A DNA stretch of 64,000 nucleotides from Paenibacillus faecis. Its GTDB lineage: Bacteria; Bacillota; Bacilli; Paenibacillales; Paenibacillaceae. This document shows positions 45,492-54,014 of the stretch, piece by piece. The notes beneath the pieces were generated by a model. The model saw nothing but the letters and a program-made list of their open reading frames with translations. It was not told where the DNA came from and did not search any database. A program made the position numbers and the translations under genes. The stretch lies in assembly GCF_008084145.1 (NCBI RefSeq), contig NZ_VSDO01000002.1:310001-374000 (forward strand). Reading direction: 5' to 3'. The number at the start of each line of letters is the position of its first letter. The stretch's first letter is position 1.

Positions 45492-46820
45492 ATGAAATTC
45501 AGAGCCTGGAATATCGGGAAAATGAAGAGAAACCTGCTGCATGTGCTGGCGATGGGCCAAACCTTTTTGCTGCTGTCGGTGCTGTCGGTCGTATTTTTTA
45601 TTTTGCTTGGAACGTTGGGAATCGCGGAAAAGAACTTGAACAACTCGCCCGTTTCATCCATGAAGGGGCTGGCCGCGTCGCTCTCGAGCCGCTTCTTTAT
45701 CGATATGGTCGGTATGGAACTGCCTCACTCGGCCAACAAGGATCAGCCGCCCGCCATTTCCGGGAAGGAGATGTCCCGGTTCGTGTTCCAACTGCTGACC
45801 GACGTCAACCCGGGCGATCCCAAAAGCCTGGTCGCCCGCGAGGTACCGGGGCTTGGGAAGGGCGGTCCCATCCTGCTGCGCACCGGTTCGGGCAATACGA
45901 CGGTGCAGGCGCCGGAGGATTACCGGCCGGGAACAGGGGAAGCCCAGGGAAGTACGCCTGACGGCGGCGGTAAAGAAACGGCTCCGGGGAAGCAGCCGCC
46001 GGCGGAGACTCCAGGGAAGGGGACATCCGGTTCAAAGGGCACGGCATCCGGAAACGGCGGACCCGGCCAAGATGGAGGACAGCCGATCAAACCGGGTTAC
46101 AAGAACATCGTGATGATCTATCATTCCCACCCGCAGGAAGCCTACAACCCCCTTCTCGGTGCAAACGGAACCAATCCGAGTTCAACGGACAAGAACAAGA
46201 ACGTCGGCTTGGTCGGCACCTTTCTGGCCAAGGAGTTGGAGCGAAAAGGCGTGGCCACGCTGCACTCTTTTGAGAACTACGCCGCCACCGTCAGTAATTA
46301 CAATTACAATTATTCATATAAATATTCCAGGGAGACCGTCAAAACGGCTATGGCGCAAAACGGGCAACTGCAGTATTTCATCGATATTCACCGGGATTCG
46401 CAGCGCCATGCCAAGACTACGACGACGATCGACGGCAAAAAATACGCCCAGGTCTATTTCATTATCGGACACGCCAACGCGAATTGGAGAAAGAACGAGG
46501 CTTTTGCCAGTATGATCCACGACCGGCTGGAGCAGAATTACCCCGGCATCTCCCGAGGGATCTGGGGGAAGACGAGTTCTCAAGGCAACGGTGAGTATAA
46601 CCAGTCCCTATCTCCGCAGAGCATTCTGATTGAGGTGGGGGGGATCGACAACTCGGCTGAGGAGTTGGAGCGGACATCCCGAGTGCTGGCCGGCATCATT
46701 GCCGATCTTTACTGGGAAAGCCAGGAAGTCAAAAAAGCCGGCGCCGTGGCCAAAGCGGAGAATCCGAAGAATCCGGAAAAGGCGAATAACGCGGCTTCTC
46801 CGGTGAACAAGAAGTCCTGA
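45492..46820 (+). CDS. spoIIP: Stage II sporulation protein P
   Basis: Zinc amidase/endopeptidase of the DMP engulfment machinery in the septal membrane. About 442 residues: N-terminal membrane span (TFLLLSVLSVVFFILLGTLGI), a Pro/Gly-rich linker near 160-215, and the SpoIIP amidase domain with IYHSHPQEAYNP (zinc His), YFIDIHRDSQ (His) and SILIEVGGIDN (Glu). ATG 45492 follows GGAGGAAAG. Confidence 0.96.
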   Translation: MKFRAWNIGKMKRNLLHVLAMGQTFLLLSVLSVVFFILLGTLGIAEKNLNNSPVSSMKGLAASLSSRFFIDMVGMELPHSANKDQPPAISGKEMSRFVFQLLTDVNPGDPKSLVAREVPGLGKGGPILLRTGSGNTTVQAPEDYRPGTGEAQGSTPDGGGKETAPGKQPPAETPGKGTSGSKGTASGNGGPGQDGGQPIKPGYKNIVMIYHSHPQEAYNPLLGANGTNPSSTDKNKNVGLVGTFLAKELERKGVATLHSFENYAATVSNYNYNYSYKYSRETVKTAMAQNGQLQYFIDIHRDSQRHAKTTTTIDGKKYAQVYFIIGHANANWRKNEAFASMIHDRLEQNYPGISRGIWGKTSSQGNGEYNQSLSPQSILIEVGGIDNSAEELERTSRVLAGIIADLYWESQEVKKAGAVAKAENPKNPEKANNAASPVNKKS

Positions 46821-46840
46821 GGGGCGGAGGGATGAGGTTC

Positions 46841-47365
46841 ATGGGTAAACCGTTAAAAAGAGGATTGCTGTACGGCGTTTTGCTGATCGCCGGGGTCACA
46901 TTGGGCATGCAGATGGCGGAACCGGAGCCCCAGGCGAACGGATGGAGCCCGAACGGAGGAATTCCCGCCGGCAGCGGGACCATACAGCCTGGAGCCGCAG
47001 GCGCCCAGGGGACATGGTCTCCAACCTCCGGTTATAGCGGAAATGTTCAAGCTCCGGGTTACGGCTACGGCTATCCCGGCGCCGACGGCAGCGGATATAG
47101 CGGATATATCGGAACAGGGGCTGGAGCGGCGACAGGAGCGTTCCCCGGACCCGGCGGGACCGGTTCGGCCGTGCCTAGCCCCGGAGGCGCCCAGGGAGCA
47201 CCGCAGGGGAACGGCGTTCTCCAGACGCCGGCCGATCTGCTGCTCCCGGCGCCTGAAGCCCCGGCTGTGGACCGCTTTGCGGATAAAGCGGCCCACCTGC
47301 TTCAGCAGGTTTCGCGCAAAAGCATTCACTGGTTTGCTTCATGGTTCGGGCCTTCCCCGGAATAA
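46841..47365 (+). CDS. YqxA-like (DUF3679) protein, Gly/Pro-rich
   Basis: About 174 residues with an N-terminal membrane span (GLLYGVLLIAGVTLGMQMA). About 95 residues rich in Gly, Tyr, Pro, Ser follow (YSGNVQAPGYGYGYPGADG), then a short C-terminal helix DRFADKAAHLLQQVSRKSIHWFASWFG. It stands between spoIIP and the lepA region where B. subtilis has yqxA, and the GMQMA end of the span is typical of that family. ATG 46841 is 9 bp behind GGAGGG; ATG 46832 abuts that site. Function unknown, likely sporulation-linked by position. Confidence 0.75.
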   Translation: MGKPLKRGLLYGVLLIAGVTLGMQMAEPEPQANGWSPNGGIPAGSGTIQPGAAGAQGTWSPTSGYSGNVQAPGYGYGYPGADGSGYSGYIGTGAGAATGAFPGPGGTGSAVPSPGGAQGAPQGNGVLQTPADLLLPAPEAPAVDRFADKAAHLLQQVSRKSIHWFASWFGPSPE

Positions 47366-47470
47366 ATTCGGAGAAACCTGTCGAATTCCATTTATCCCCG
47401 GCACCTCGTTTGTTATAATGTGATGAGGTATATGGTTCAAACAGATATGGTGTCCGGGGGTATTTTGAAG

Positions 47471-48532
47471 TTGAAAAAGATTACGATGCAGCAAATCGCC
47501 GATCATCTGGGCGTATCCAAATTTGTCGTTTCCAAAGCGCTGTCGGGAAAAGGCGGGGTGAATGAAGCTACCAAAAACCGGGTGATTCAGGCGGCGTCGC
47601 AGTTGGGCTATTTCGCGCAGAAGAATGCCTATATCAAAAATCAAACCGTCGCGCAGCAGACTGCGCCTTCACCGGGAAAGCAATCGGTCATCGTGCTGAT
47701 GCCGAATATCCGGTTTCAGACCAAGGACTCGCTCTATTGGGGAAAAATCCTGGAGGGGATTTCCGCGGAGTTGGAAAGCCGGGGATTCGGCATGGTGATC
47801 GTATCGGATTCCCGGGTGGACCAGTTTATGCATGTGCTCAATCCGGGCGGTATTTTGGGGATGATCGGGGTCGGCCAGATCGACTCCGCCTTGTTGCTTG
47901 AGGTGCACCGGCTCGGCATTCCGATGGTGCTGGTCGATCATGAGGACGCGCTGATCCCGACGGATACCATTTTCGCCAATAATGGAGACAGCATGATGCG
48001 GGTATGCAACCATTTGATCGGGCTGGGGCATACCCGGCTTCATTTTATCGGCAACATCGCGTTTTCCCGCAGCTTTCGCGACAGATGGCTCGGTTTCCGC
48101 GAGGCCATGGAGGAGAACGGGCTGAAGGCGCCGGACTCGGATGATCCGATGCTGCTGCTCGCCGGCGTGGATACCGGAGAATTTACGGAAACCTTCAAGG
48201 AATGGCTGACGGCCCGGCAAAAATCCAAGCAGTTGCCGACGGCACTCGTCTGCGCCAACGATTCGATCGCGATTCGGGTAGAGCAGGTGTTGAGGGAGAC
48301 GGGAATCGAGGTGCCGGGCGGCATGACGGTGACGGGCTTCGATAACATCGACGACGCCTTCCGCAGCGATCCGCCGCTGACCACGGTTCATGTGCCGAAG
48401 GAAGCGATGGGGCGCAGAGCCGTAAGAAAGCTGCTCGAACGCATCGAGCAGCCCGAGCATGCGCTGGAGAAGGTGCTGATCTCCGCGGAGCTGGTTTACC
48501 GCGATTCCACAGCCGCGCCGTCGGACGGTTGA
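47471..48532 (+). CDS. LacI-family transcriptional regulator (1)
   Basis: About 353 residues. HTH with hinge: ITMQQIADHLGVSKFVVSKALSGKGGVNEATKNRVIQAASQLGYF; the effector domain is of the periplasmic-binding type with ALVCANDSIAIRVEQVL, VTGFDNIDDA and PPLTTVHVP. TTG 47471 (MKKITMQQ) sits 10 bp behind GGGGG. TATAAT at 47414-47419 places the transcript start after the earlier ATGs at 47420-47435. First gene of the island inserted before lepA; regulates an unknown set, perhaps the mannan genes. Confidence 0.88.
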   Translation: MKKITMQQIADHLGVSKFVVSKALSGKGGVNEATKNRVIQAASQLGYFAQKNAYIKNQTVAQQTAPSPGKQSVIVLMPNIRFQTKDSLYWGKILEGISAELESRGFGMVIVSDSRVDQFMHVLNPGGILGMIGVGQIDSALLLEVHRLGIPMVLVDHEDALIPTDTIFANNGDSMMRVCNHLIGLGHTRLHFIGNIAFSRSFRDRWLGFREAMEENGLKAPDSDDPMLLLAGVDTGEFTETFKEWLTARQKSKQLPTALVCANDSIAIRVEQVLRETGIEVPGGMTVTGFDNIDDAFRSDPPLTTVHVPKEAMGRRAVRKLLERIEQPEHALEKVLISAELVYRDSTAAPSDG

Positions 48533-48543
48533 AGGTAAGGAAG

Positions 48544-48588
48544 AAAGGGCTGTTCCCCGCAGTGATCTGCCAGGAACAGCCCTTTTGT
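48544..48588 (+). terminator. Terminator after LacI regulator (1)
   Basis: AAAGGGCTGTTCC pairs with GGAACAGCCCTTT (13 bp) around a 16 nt loop, with a T-rich tail. Structured repeat copy B begins directly after it. Confidence 0.88.
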
Positions 48589-48599
48589 TTGGGGGTTAG

Positions 48600-49173
48600 C
48601 CAGTTGAACTCGCGAAGCGTGCGAAACAAAAACCTGCTATGTCGGTGGTGTAGTGCTGCTTATAGTAACAAACCAACCCGATGGGGTCGTTATCATAGGG
48701 GTGTTCAAGCTACTATGTTGTATACCGAAAGGAAAAGGTGGCTTGATGGCTAATCGAAGTGATATGTCACATCCAAAGAGGCGCCTAGTGTGCTTCCAAG
48801 CTTCCAACGCCAAAAAGATGCAAATCTGCAGGTATTTAAGCGGATTCCCGAGGGAATGCGAAAAAAGATGCAAATCTGCAGGCATTTCCAGCGATTTTAG
48901 AGAAACGAGCCGGTTTCGTCAAAAATTCCTGCAGATTTGCACGAATTTTGAAATTTTGGGCCCCGAACAAGAAAAAAGCTTGCAGATATGCAGGAATTTT
49001 AAGTTATCAAGGTTGTTTGAAGGGGTACTGGTAATCATCGCACCCCTTCAGGGGGGGGCAAAAGCGGAAAACGGCATAGTAGCCTGAACGTAGTGAAAGC
49101 CAGCGCCTTTAGACGCTAGCCGGTAATAAATGCTTATAGCCTTAAAGCAAACCACCCGTTCACACGGGTGGTT
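48600..49173 (+). repeat. Structured repeat element, copy B (~570 bp)
   Basis: Same architecture as copy A: CGCGAAGCGTGCGAAAC start (here preceded by CCAGTTGAACT, shared with copy C) and terminal hairpin AACCACCCG-N6-CGGGTGGTT at 49150-49173. Long-range arms GTTCAAGCTACTATG (48703-48717) and CATAGTAGCCTGAAC (49076-49090) are present, as is a conserved GAAGGGGT/ACCCCTTC stem at 49019-49050 whose loop differs from copy A. The palindromic TGCAAATCTGCAGG units are at 48819 and 48869, again 50 bp apart. It fills the gap between the LacI gene and the convergent GH130 gene. Confidence 0.8.
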
Positions 49174-49185
49174 TGAATTCATGGA

Positions 49186-50358
49186 CTAAACGAGGGAGAG
49201 GTTGCGGTCGATCAGCGCGATCCGCTGCTCCACGCAAGCGTAGGAGCGCATGGCGTCTTCCGGCGTGTTCATGACGTAATCCAGCAGCCGGTCCACCGTA
49301 GTTGTAGCGACATGGATGCGGGTATCGGAGGAAGCGTAGTAGATAAACACCTCGCCGCGATCCGTCGCGATGACGCCGTTGCAGAACACGACGTTGGATA
49401 CGTCGCCGACCCGCTCTTCGCCTTCCGGAGCGATTAGATGCCCACCCGGGCGATGCGTGACCTCGTAAGGTTTCTCCAGGTCCGACAGGAAAGCATAAAG
49501 CACATATCTGAGCCCGGCCGCCGTATTGCGGACCCCGTGGGCGATGTGGAGCCATCCCCGGTCCGTCTTGATCGGAGCCGGTCCCTGGCCGTTTTTGACT
49601 TCCTTGATCGTATGATAATAGCGCTCATCGATAATGATTTCTTTGTCGATCACGGCGTTCTCGATCGATTCGGACAGCCCCCAGCCGATGCCGCCGCCGG
49701 AGCCGGTATCGATAAATCCGTCTTGCGGCCGCGTATAGAAGGCGTATTTGCCCTCGACAAACTCGGGGTGCAGCACGACGTTCCGCTGCTGCGGCGAGCC
49801 GGTCTTCAGATCGGCCAACCGCTCCCACGTCACGAGATCCTTGGTGCGGGCGATCCCGCACTGGGCGATGGCGCTGGACAGATCGCCGCGCGGGGCGTCG
49901 GGGTCTTTGCGTTCGGTGCAGAAGAGACCGTAAATCCAGCCGTCTTCATGCTGGACGAGGCGCATGTCATACACGTTCGTATCCGGCTCATCCGTCTCCG
50001 GCAGCACGACAGGGCGGTCCCAGAAGCGGAACCCGTCCACGCCGTTGTCGCTCTCCGCCACGGCGAAGAAGGATTTCCGGTCGACCCCCTCGACGCGGGC
50101 GACCAGATAGAATTTGCCGTTCAGTTGAATCGCCCCGGGATTGAACACCCCGTTAACGCCGAGGCGTTCGGAGAAATAAGGGTTCGTCTCCGGGTTGAAA
50201 TCGTACTTCCAGATCAGCGGCGCGTGCTCCGCCGTAAGTACCGGATACTTGTAGCGCTCGTATACTCCGTTGCCGTAGGGGATACGTTCATTTTTGCGCT
50301 GGATCAGGTTTTCGTAGCGTTCGGTCAACAGTTTCTTTCTTTCTTCGAAAATACTCAT
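49186..50358 (-). CDS. GH130_1-like mannosylglucose phosphorylase
   Basis: Predicted 4-O-beta-D-mannosyl-D-glucose phosphorylase: phosphorolysis of Man-beta-1,4-Glc to mannose-1-phosphate and glucose. About 390 residues of a five-bladed propeller. The catalytic-Asp region is [24 protein letters not shown]; phosphate-binding RNVVLHPE and [11 protein letters not shown], and [18 protein letters not shown] agree with this subfamily. ATG 50358 behind TTGGAGGG. Last gene of the minus-strand GH113-epimerase-GH130 operon; the epimerase makes its substrate. No signal peptide, so intracellular. Confidence 0.88.
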   Translation of the reverse strand: MSIFEERKKLLTERYENLIQRKNERIPYGNGVYERYKYPVLTAEHAPLIWKYDFNPETNPYFSERLGVNGVFNPGAIQLNGKFYLVARVEGVDRKSFFAVAESDNGVDGFRFWDRPVVLPETDEPDTNVYDMRLVQHEDGWIYGLFCTERKDPDAPRGDLSSAIAQCGIARTKDLVTWERLADLKTGSPQQRNVVLHPEFVEGKYAFYTRPQDGFIDTGSGGGIGWGLSESIENAVIDKEIIIDERYYHTIKEVKNGQGPAPIKTDRGWLHIAHGVRNTAAGLRYVLYAFLSDLEKPYEVTHRPGGHLIAPEGEERVGDVSNVVFCNGVIATDRGEVFIYYASSDTRIHVATTTVDRLLDYVMNTPEDAMRSYACVEQRIALIDRNLSLV

Positions 50359-50401
50359 ATTATTCCCTCCAATAGGATTCATAAATTGAACTGCTCGGGG
50401 T

Positions 50402-51589
50402 CTAGGGCAAGCGCTCCAGCATTTCCATGCAGGCGCGGCCGTTGTGGTAAGGGCATTTCCAAGGGCTGACTTTCGGCTCGTTCGGGAGCGGACGACCGTC
50501 CGGATCGACGCCCCAGTGCCATTCGCCGCCCTTGTGATCCACGATATAATTCCGGATAAACTCCCAAGACTTGTGGGCGGCCTGTTGGAATTTATCGTCC
50601 TTCGTCATTTGGTAGGCGTTGTAAAATCCGACCATCGCTTCGGCTTGCGGCCACCAATCTTTGTTCGCATCGGTCAACCCTCCGGCATCCGCCTCGTTCC
50701 AGATTCCGCCGTCCTTGTCGACGCCTTTGGCATGTACGGCTTCCGCCATGGCCGCCGCCACGTTCTTGACGCGTCCCAGCACCTCCGCATCGCCCAACAC
50801 TTCCGCCGCTTCGACAAGCAGCCAACTGCCCTCGATGTCGTGGCCATAGGAAATATGGTCGCTCTTGACCCGCCACGCTTCATCGAAGAACAGCCAGAAA
50901 TGGGCGCCTTCGGGATTGATGATGTGATCGAGGGTCACCTCGATCAGCCCGCGCAAGCTGCTGTCGAGCTCGGGGGATTTCCAGATCCGGTACAGATTGG
51001 TGTACGCCTCCAGAACATGAAGGTGAGTATTCATGGACTTTTTCTCATTCAAGTCCTTGTCGCTAAGGCTGAGTTCCTCGGTCGGCTGCCAATCGCGGGC
51101 GAGAGCTTCGAAATACCCCTTATACTCGTGGTCGTAGCTGTGTTTTTCGAGCAGACGGTACAGCTCGATGGCCCAATCCAGCGCTTCCTGATTGCCGTTT
51201 GCGCGATAGTATTCGGCTAATGCGTAGATGGCGAAGGCCTGGCCGTAAACCTGCTTCTTATCCTGCGACGGCCGACCCAAGTAATCGACCATCCAATAAA
51301 GCCCGCCGTACTCCCGGTCCACAAAATGATTTCGCAAATAATCATAGGCCCGTTCGGCCATTTCAAGATAAGCGGGGTCGCGATACAGGCGGTAAGCGGA
51401 GGAATACGTCCACAAAATCCGGGCGTTGAGTACAAGTCCTTTGTCCGCTTGAGGGTTTGCCCGGAGCTGATGGTCGATCTCCCCGATAAATCCGCCGTGT
51501 ACCGTGTCAACAGTGTTATTGATCCAATAGAGTAAAATGTTGTCCTGCAGTTCCAGGCGGAGCTGATCCTTCCAATTTTGGGCATCCAT
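50402..51589 (-). CDS. Cellobiose/mannobiose 2-epimerase
   Basis: (alpha/alpha)6-barrel epimerase of the AGE superfamily, 395 residues, converting the reducing-end glucose of beta-1,4 disaccharides to mannose and back. Landmarks: [49 protein letters not shown] (His), [16 protein letters not shown] (His), [15 protein letters not shown] and [11 protein letters not shown] (His). Between the GH113 and GH130 genes it most likely turns mannobiose into mannosyl-glucose. Confidence 0.9.
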   Translation of the reverse strand: MDAQNWKDQLRLELQDNILLYWINNTVDTVHGGFIGEIDHQLRANPQADKGLVLNARILWTYSSAYRLYRDPAYLEMAERAYDYLRNHFVDREYGGLYWMVDYLGRPSQDKKQVYGQAFAIYALAEYYRANGNQEALDWAIELYRLLEKHSYDHEYKGYFEALARDWQPTEELSLSDKDLNEKKSMNTHLHVLEAYTNLYRIWKSPELDSSLRGLIEVTLDHIINPEGAHFWLFFDEAWRVKSDHISYGHDIEGSWLLVEAAEVLGDAEVLGRVKNVAAAMAEAVHAKGVDKDGGIWNEADAGGLTDANKDWWPQAEAMVGFYNAYQMTKDDKFQQAAHKSWEFIRNYIVDHKGGEWHWGVDPDGRPLPNEPKVSPWKCPYHNGRACMEMLERLP

Positions 51590-51603
51590 AATGGACTTAC
51601 CTC

Positions 51604-52572
51604 CTATGCTTTGGTTTCCGCGAGCTTGGCGGCATAAGCGTCTTTAATCACCTCCGCGGCCTCTTTGCCGTAGACGCTATAGCCATCATCGGCCGCGGCC
51701 GCCTCGCGAGGATACAGCTTGGCGGGCCAATCCCAGAGCATAAAGCCGCCCACCCAGTCGCGTTCCCCGCATTTTTGAAACATCGTGCGGTAATAATCCG
51801 CCTGTTCGCCATGGTGCACATCGCCCCGGAGCGTCCAATCGTTTGGAATTGCGGAAGAGCCTGCGCGGCTCGGACATCCGGCTTCCATGAACAAGAAGGG
51901 CTTCCCGAACCGCTTTACAACGCTTTCAATGCGATCCAGTTGGCGATCCCAGTCATCGATCGGGTAGTATCCGCTGGAACTGATGAGATCCAGATCATCC
52001 CACCATGTCACATTGTCTTCTTGATATTTGTCGCAGTTGTAGGTAATCGGCCCGCTATAGATCTTTCTTACATCGGAAATGAGCTTCCGCCATTCGCTCT
52101 CCCGTCGGTCGGTCTGAACCATTTCACAGCCGATGCAGAACATGTCGCATCCGGTTTCCTCGGCGATTTTTGCATAGTGGAGTATAAATTTTCCGTAGGA
52201 AGCAAACCAATCCGACCATTTCGGTTCGCAGGGAACATCTTTATCGAAAAAATTGATATGCGCGCGCCACGTCCCGTCAGCACAGTTTACGATCGGTTTC
52301 AGACAAACTTGAAGGCCAAGGGACTTGGCTTTCCGGATCGCCCAGCGGACTTCCTCATCGGTCACGGTCGGCTCTTCCCAAAACGGGATTTCGGTGGAAA
52401 AAGCGGTGGCCTGAAAGGCGCAGAAGGCGATGGCCGTCCAATTGGCCCCGGTCGCTTCGACCATCGTTTCCATGGAATAACCGGCCGCCTCGTTGGCCCA
52501 GGAACCTCTTTCTCCCATAAACCCCCAGGTCATTCCGGCAGCAAACGGTTTACCTAAATTCAAATCATTCAC
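51604..52572 (-). CDS. GH113 beta-mannanase/mannosidase
   Basis: 322-residue TIM-barrel glycosidase similar to the GH113 mannanase of Alicyclobacillus. Predicted acid/base Glu in CIGCEMVQTDRRE near residue 149, nucleophile Glu in FLFMEAGCPSR near 229; the substrate cleft includes GYYPIDDW and GFMLWDWPA. No signal peptide, so it should act on imported mannooligosaccharides. First gene of the operon, with a promoter upstream. Confidence 0.87.
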   Translation of the reverse strand: MNDLNLGKPFAAGMTWGFMGERGSWANEAAGYSMETMVEATGANWTAIAFCAFQATAFSTEIPFWEEPTVTDEEVRWAIRKAKSLGLQVCLKPIVNCADGTWRAHINFFDKDVPCEPKWSDWFASYGKFILHYAKIAEETGCDMFCIGCEMVQTDRRESEWRKLISDVRKIYSGPITYNCDKYQEDNVTWWDDLDLISSSGYYPIDDWDRQLDRIESVVKRFGKPFLFMEAGCPSRAGSSAIPNDWTLRGDVHHGEQADYYRTMFQKCGERDWVGGFMLWDWPAKLYPREAAAADDGYSVYGKEAAEVIKDAYAAKLAETKA

Positions 52573-52595
52573 CTCGTTGTTTGGTAAAATATAAT

Positions 52596-52630
52596 TTTGT
52601 TATTATTTTGTTATCGAATATAATAACAAA
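52596..52630. promoter_or_regulatory. Operator-like inverted repeat upstream of GH113 operon
   Basis: TTTGTTATTAT (52596-52606) and ATAATAACAAA (52620-52630) form a perfect 11 bp inverted repeat; TTTGTTAT is repeated directly between them. It lies between the GH113 promoter and start codon, where a repressor would block transcription. The LacI-type regulator next door is the obvious candidate. Confidence 0.6.
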
Positions 52631-52647
52631 TTTGCTACCTAGTTTTA

Positions 52648-52676
52648 AATATAAGTCGAAACAGAATCGCTTTCAA
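52648..52676 (-). promoter_or_regulatory. Promoter of the GH113-epimerase-GH130 operon
   Basis: On the minus strand TTGAAA (52676-52671), 17 bp, TATATT (52653-52648). The -35 box begins the sequence TTGAAAGCGATTCTG, which resembles the left half of a CcpA cre site, suggesting catabolite control. Confidence 0.7.
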
Positions 52677-52716
52677 TACTTTATTTTTGCGATTTTTTGA
52701 AGTCCTGCCGGATATA

Positions 52717-52748
52717 ACAAAAAAACCGCCGTTAGCACCAGGCGGTTT
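52717..52748 (-). terminator. Terminator after LacI regulator (2)
   Basis: On the minus strand AAACCGCC-TGGTGCTAAC-GGCGGTTT with a following T run. It separates the regulator from the GH113 promoter. Confidence 0.85.
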
Positions 52749-52760
52749 GTTCAATAAGAT

Positions 52761-53774
52761 TTAATTATTTTCAATCCGTTTGACGGAATCTCTGTAAATG
52801 ATTTTTCCCTGAACCAACACCCTTCCGCTGCGACGGTTCGGACTTGAAATTTGCTCCATAATCGCCTTTACGGCGGTCCGGGCCATTTGGGCGATGTCCA
52901 CTTCCACGGTCGTAAGCGGGGGATTGGTCAAAGTGGCGTATATATCGTTATCGAATCCAACCACTGAACAATCGTTCGGCACTTTATAACCTTGGGCGGT
53001 GAGGCGTTCGAAGAGATTATAAGCAACCTGATCGCAGTTGCAGACAAAGGCGGTAGGCATCTTGTCGGGCAGTTCGATATCCACGTATACCCCTTTTTGA
53101 TCGCGATCTTTCAGAAGCAGCCGCTCCTCAAAAGTAAGGCCGTGTTCGAGGAGGGATTTGTAATAGCCAAGGAAGCGATCCTGAATACTGCTGGTCGAAT
53201 AAATATTCCCGACGTAGGCGATTTCCCGGTGGCCCATTTGTATCAGATAGTTCGTGATTTCATAGGCTCCGTAAAAATTATCCGTAACGATGGAATCAAT
53301 GTTCGCGTGCTCATCGTAAAAATCAAGGAACAGCTTGGGCAGGGCCATATTTTGCACGGTCTCGATATAAGGCTTGCCGATTTGCCCGAGAATAATAATA
53401 CCGTCTACCTTGTTCTCGCTGTATACCCGCGGAAAGTTCAACTGCTCCTCATCTTCGCTGCTTAATATATTCAGAATGCCAAAGTACCCGTAGCGGTCCA
53501 GATGGATGGCGATTTGCTGATACACTCTCAGATAAAAAGAGTCGTTGATTCCCGTAAACCGCTGGGGGATCATGACGCCAATATTGTAGGAGTAGCCATC
53601 CTTGATCGACTTGGCTGCAGAATTAAAACGATATCCCATTTCGCTGGCGACCGTTCGGATCTTCTGCTTTAAACTCTCGCTGACGCCTTCTTTATTATTA
53701 AGCGCTTTGGATACGGTTACACTGCTGACTCCCAATTTATCAGCGATATCTTTCATGGTAATGTTGCTTCTCAT
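52761..53774 (-). CDS. LacI-family transcriptional regulator (2)
   Basis: 337 residues: HTH SNITMKDIADKLGVSSVTVSKALNNKEGVSESLKQKIRTVASEMGYRFN, effector domain with GVMIPQRF, VDGIIILGQIG, DNFYGAYEITNYLIQMGHREIAYVG, AFVCNCDQVAYNLF, VVGFDNDIYATLTNPPLTTV. It lies between the two divergent mannan operons and so is the likely local regulator, sensing a mannooligosaccharide or phosphorylated sugar. Divergent from the transporter genes. Confidence 0.9.
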   Translation of the reverse strand: MRSNITMKDIADKLGVSSVTVSKALNNKEGVSESLKQKIRTVASEMGYRFNSAAKSIKDGYSYNIGVMIPQRFTGINDSFYLRVYQQIAIHLDRYGYFGILNILSSEDEEQLNFPRVYSENKVDGIIILGQIGKPYIETVQNMALPKLFLDFYDEHANIDSIVTDNFYGAYEITNYLIQMGHREIAYVGNIYSTSSIQDRFLGYYKSLLEHGLTFEERLLLKDRDQKGVYVDIELPDKMPTAFVCNCDQVAYNLFERLTAQGYKVPNDCSVVGFDNDIYATLTNPPLTTVEVDIAQMARTAVKAIMEQISSPNRRSGRVLVQGKIIYRDSVKRIENN

Positions 53775-53932
53775 TTAATTATATTCACCGTCCTATCAAA
53801 CTTATCCGGAATCAGCGCCAAACACTAAAGTTAGTATACCTTTATAACTTAAAAATAAAAAGGGCGTTAATGGAATAAGGTAATTAATAAAGTCAAGGCA
53901 ACTTAACAATAAAGTTAATATAAATTAATAGA

Positions 53933-53961
53933 TTGACTAGTAAACGCTTTAAATATAGAAT
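53933..53961 (+). promoter_or_regulatory. Promoter with operator/cre-like core before the transporter operon
   Basis: TTGACT (53933-53938), 17 bp spacer, TAGAAT (53956-53961). The spacer contains AGTAAACGCTTTAA, close to a cre or LacI-type operator (TGTAAACGTTTACA). The surrounding 100 bp carries several AAAGTTA/TAACTT motifs. Expression of the transporter is thus likely under LacI and/or CcpA control. Confidence 0.7.
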
Positions 53962-54014
53962 ATGAAAATAGCTTATCGATAACTTAATTTATTAACTGAA
54001 AGGGGTATATGTTC

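Noticed and set aside
48600-49173. Group II intron or IStron interpretation of the repeat element
   Set aside because: The GTGCG near the start looked intron-like, but no domain V hairpin, catalytic triad or intron-encoded protein was found, and copies lie outside genes.
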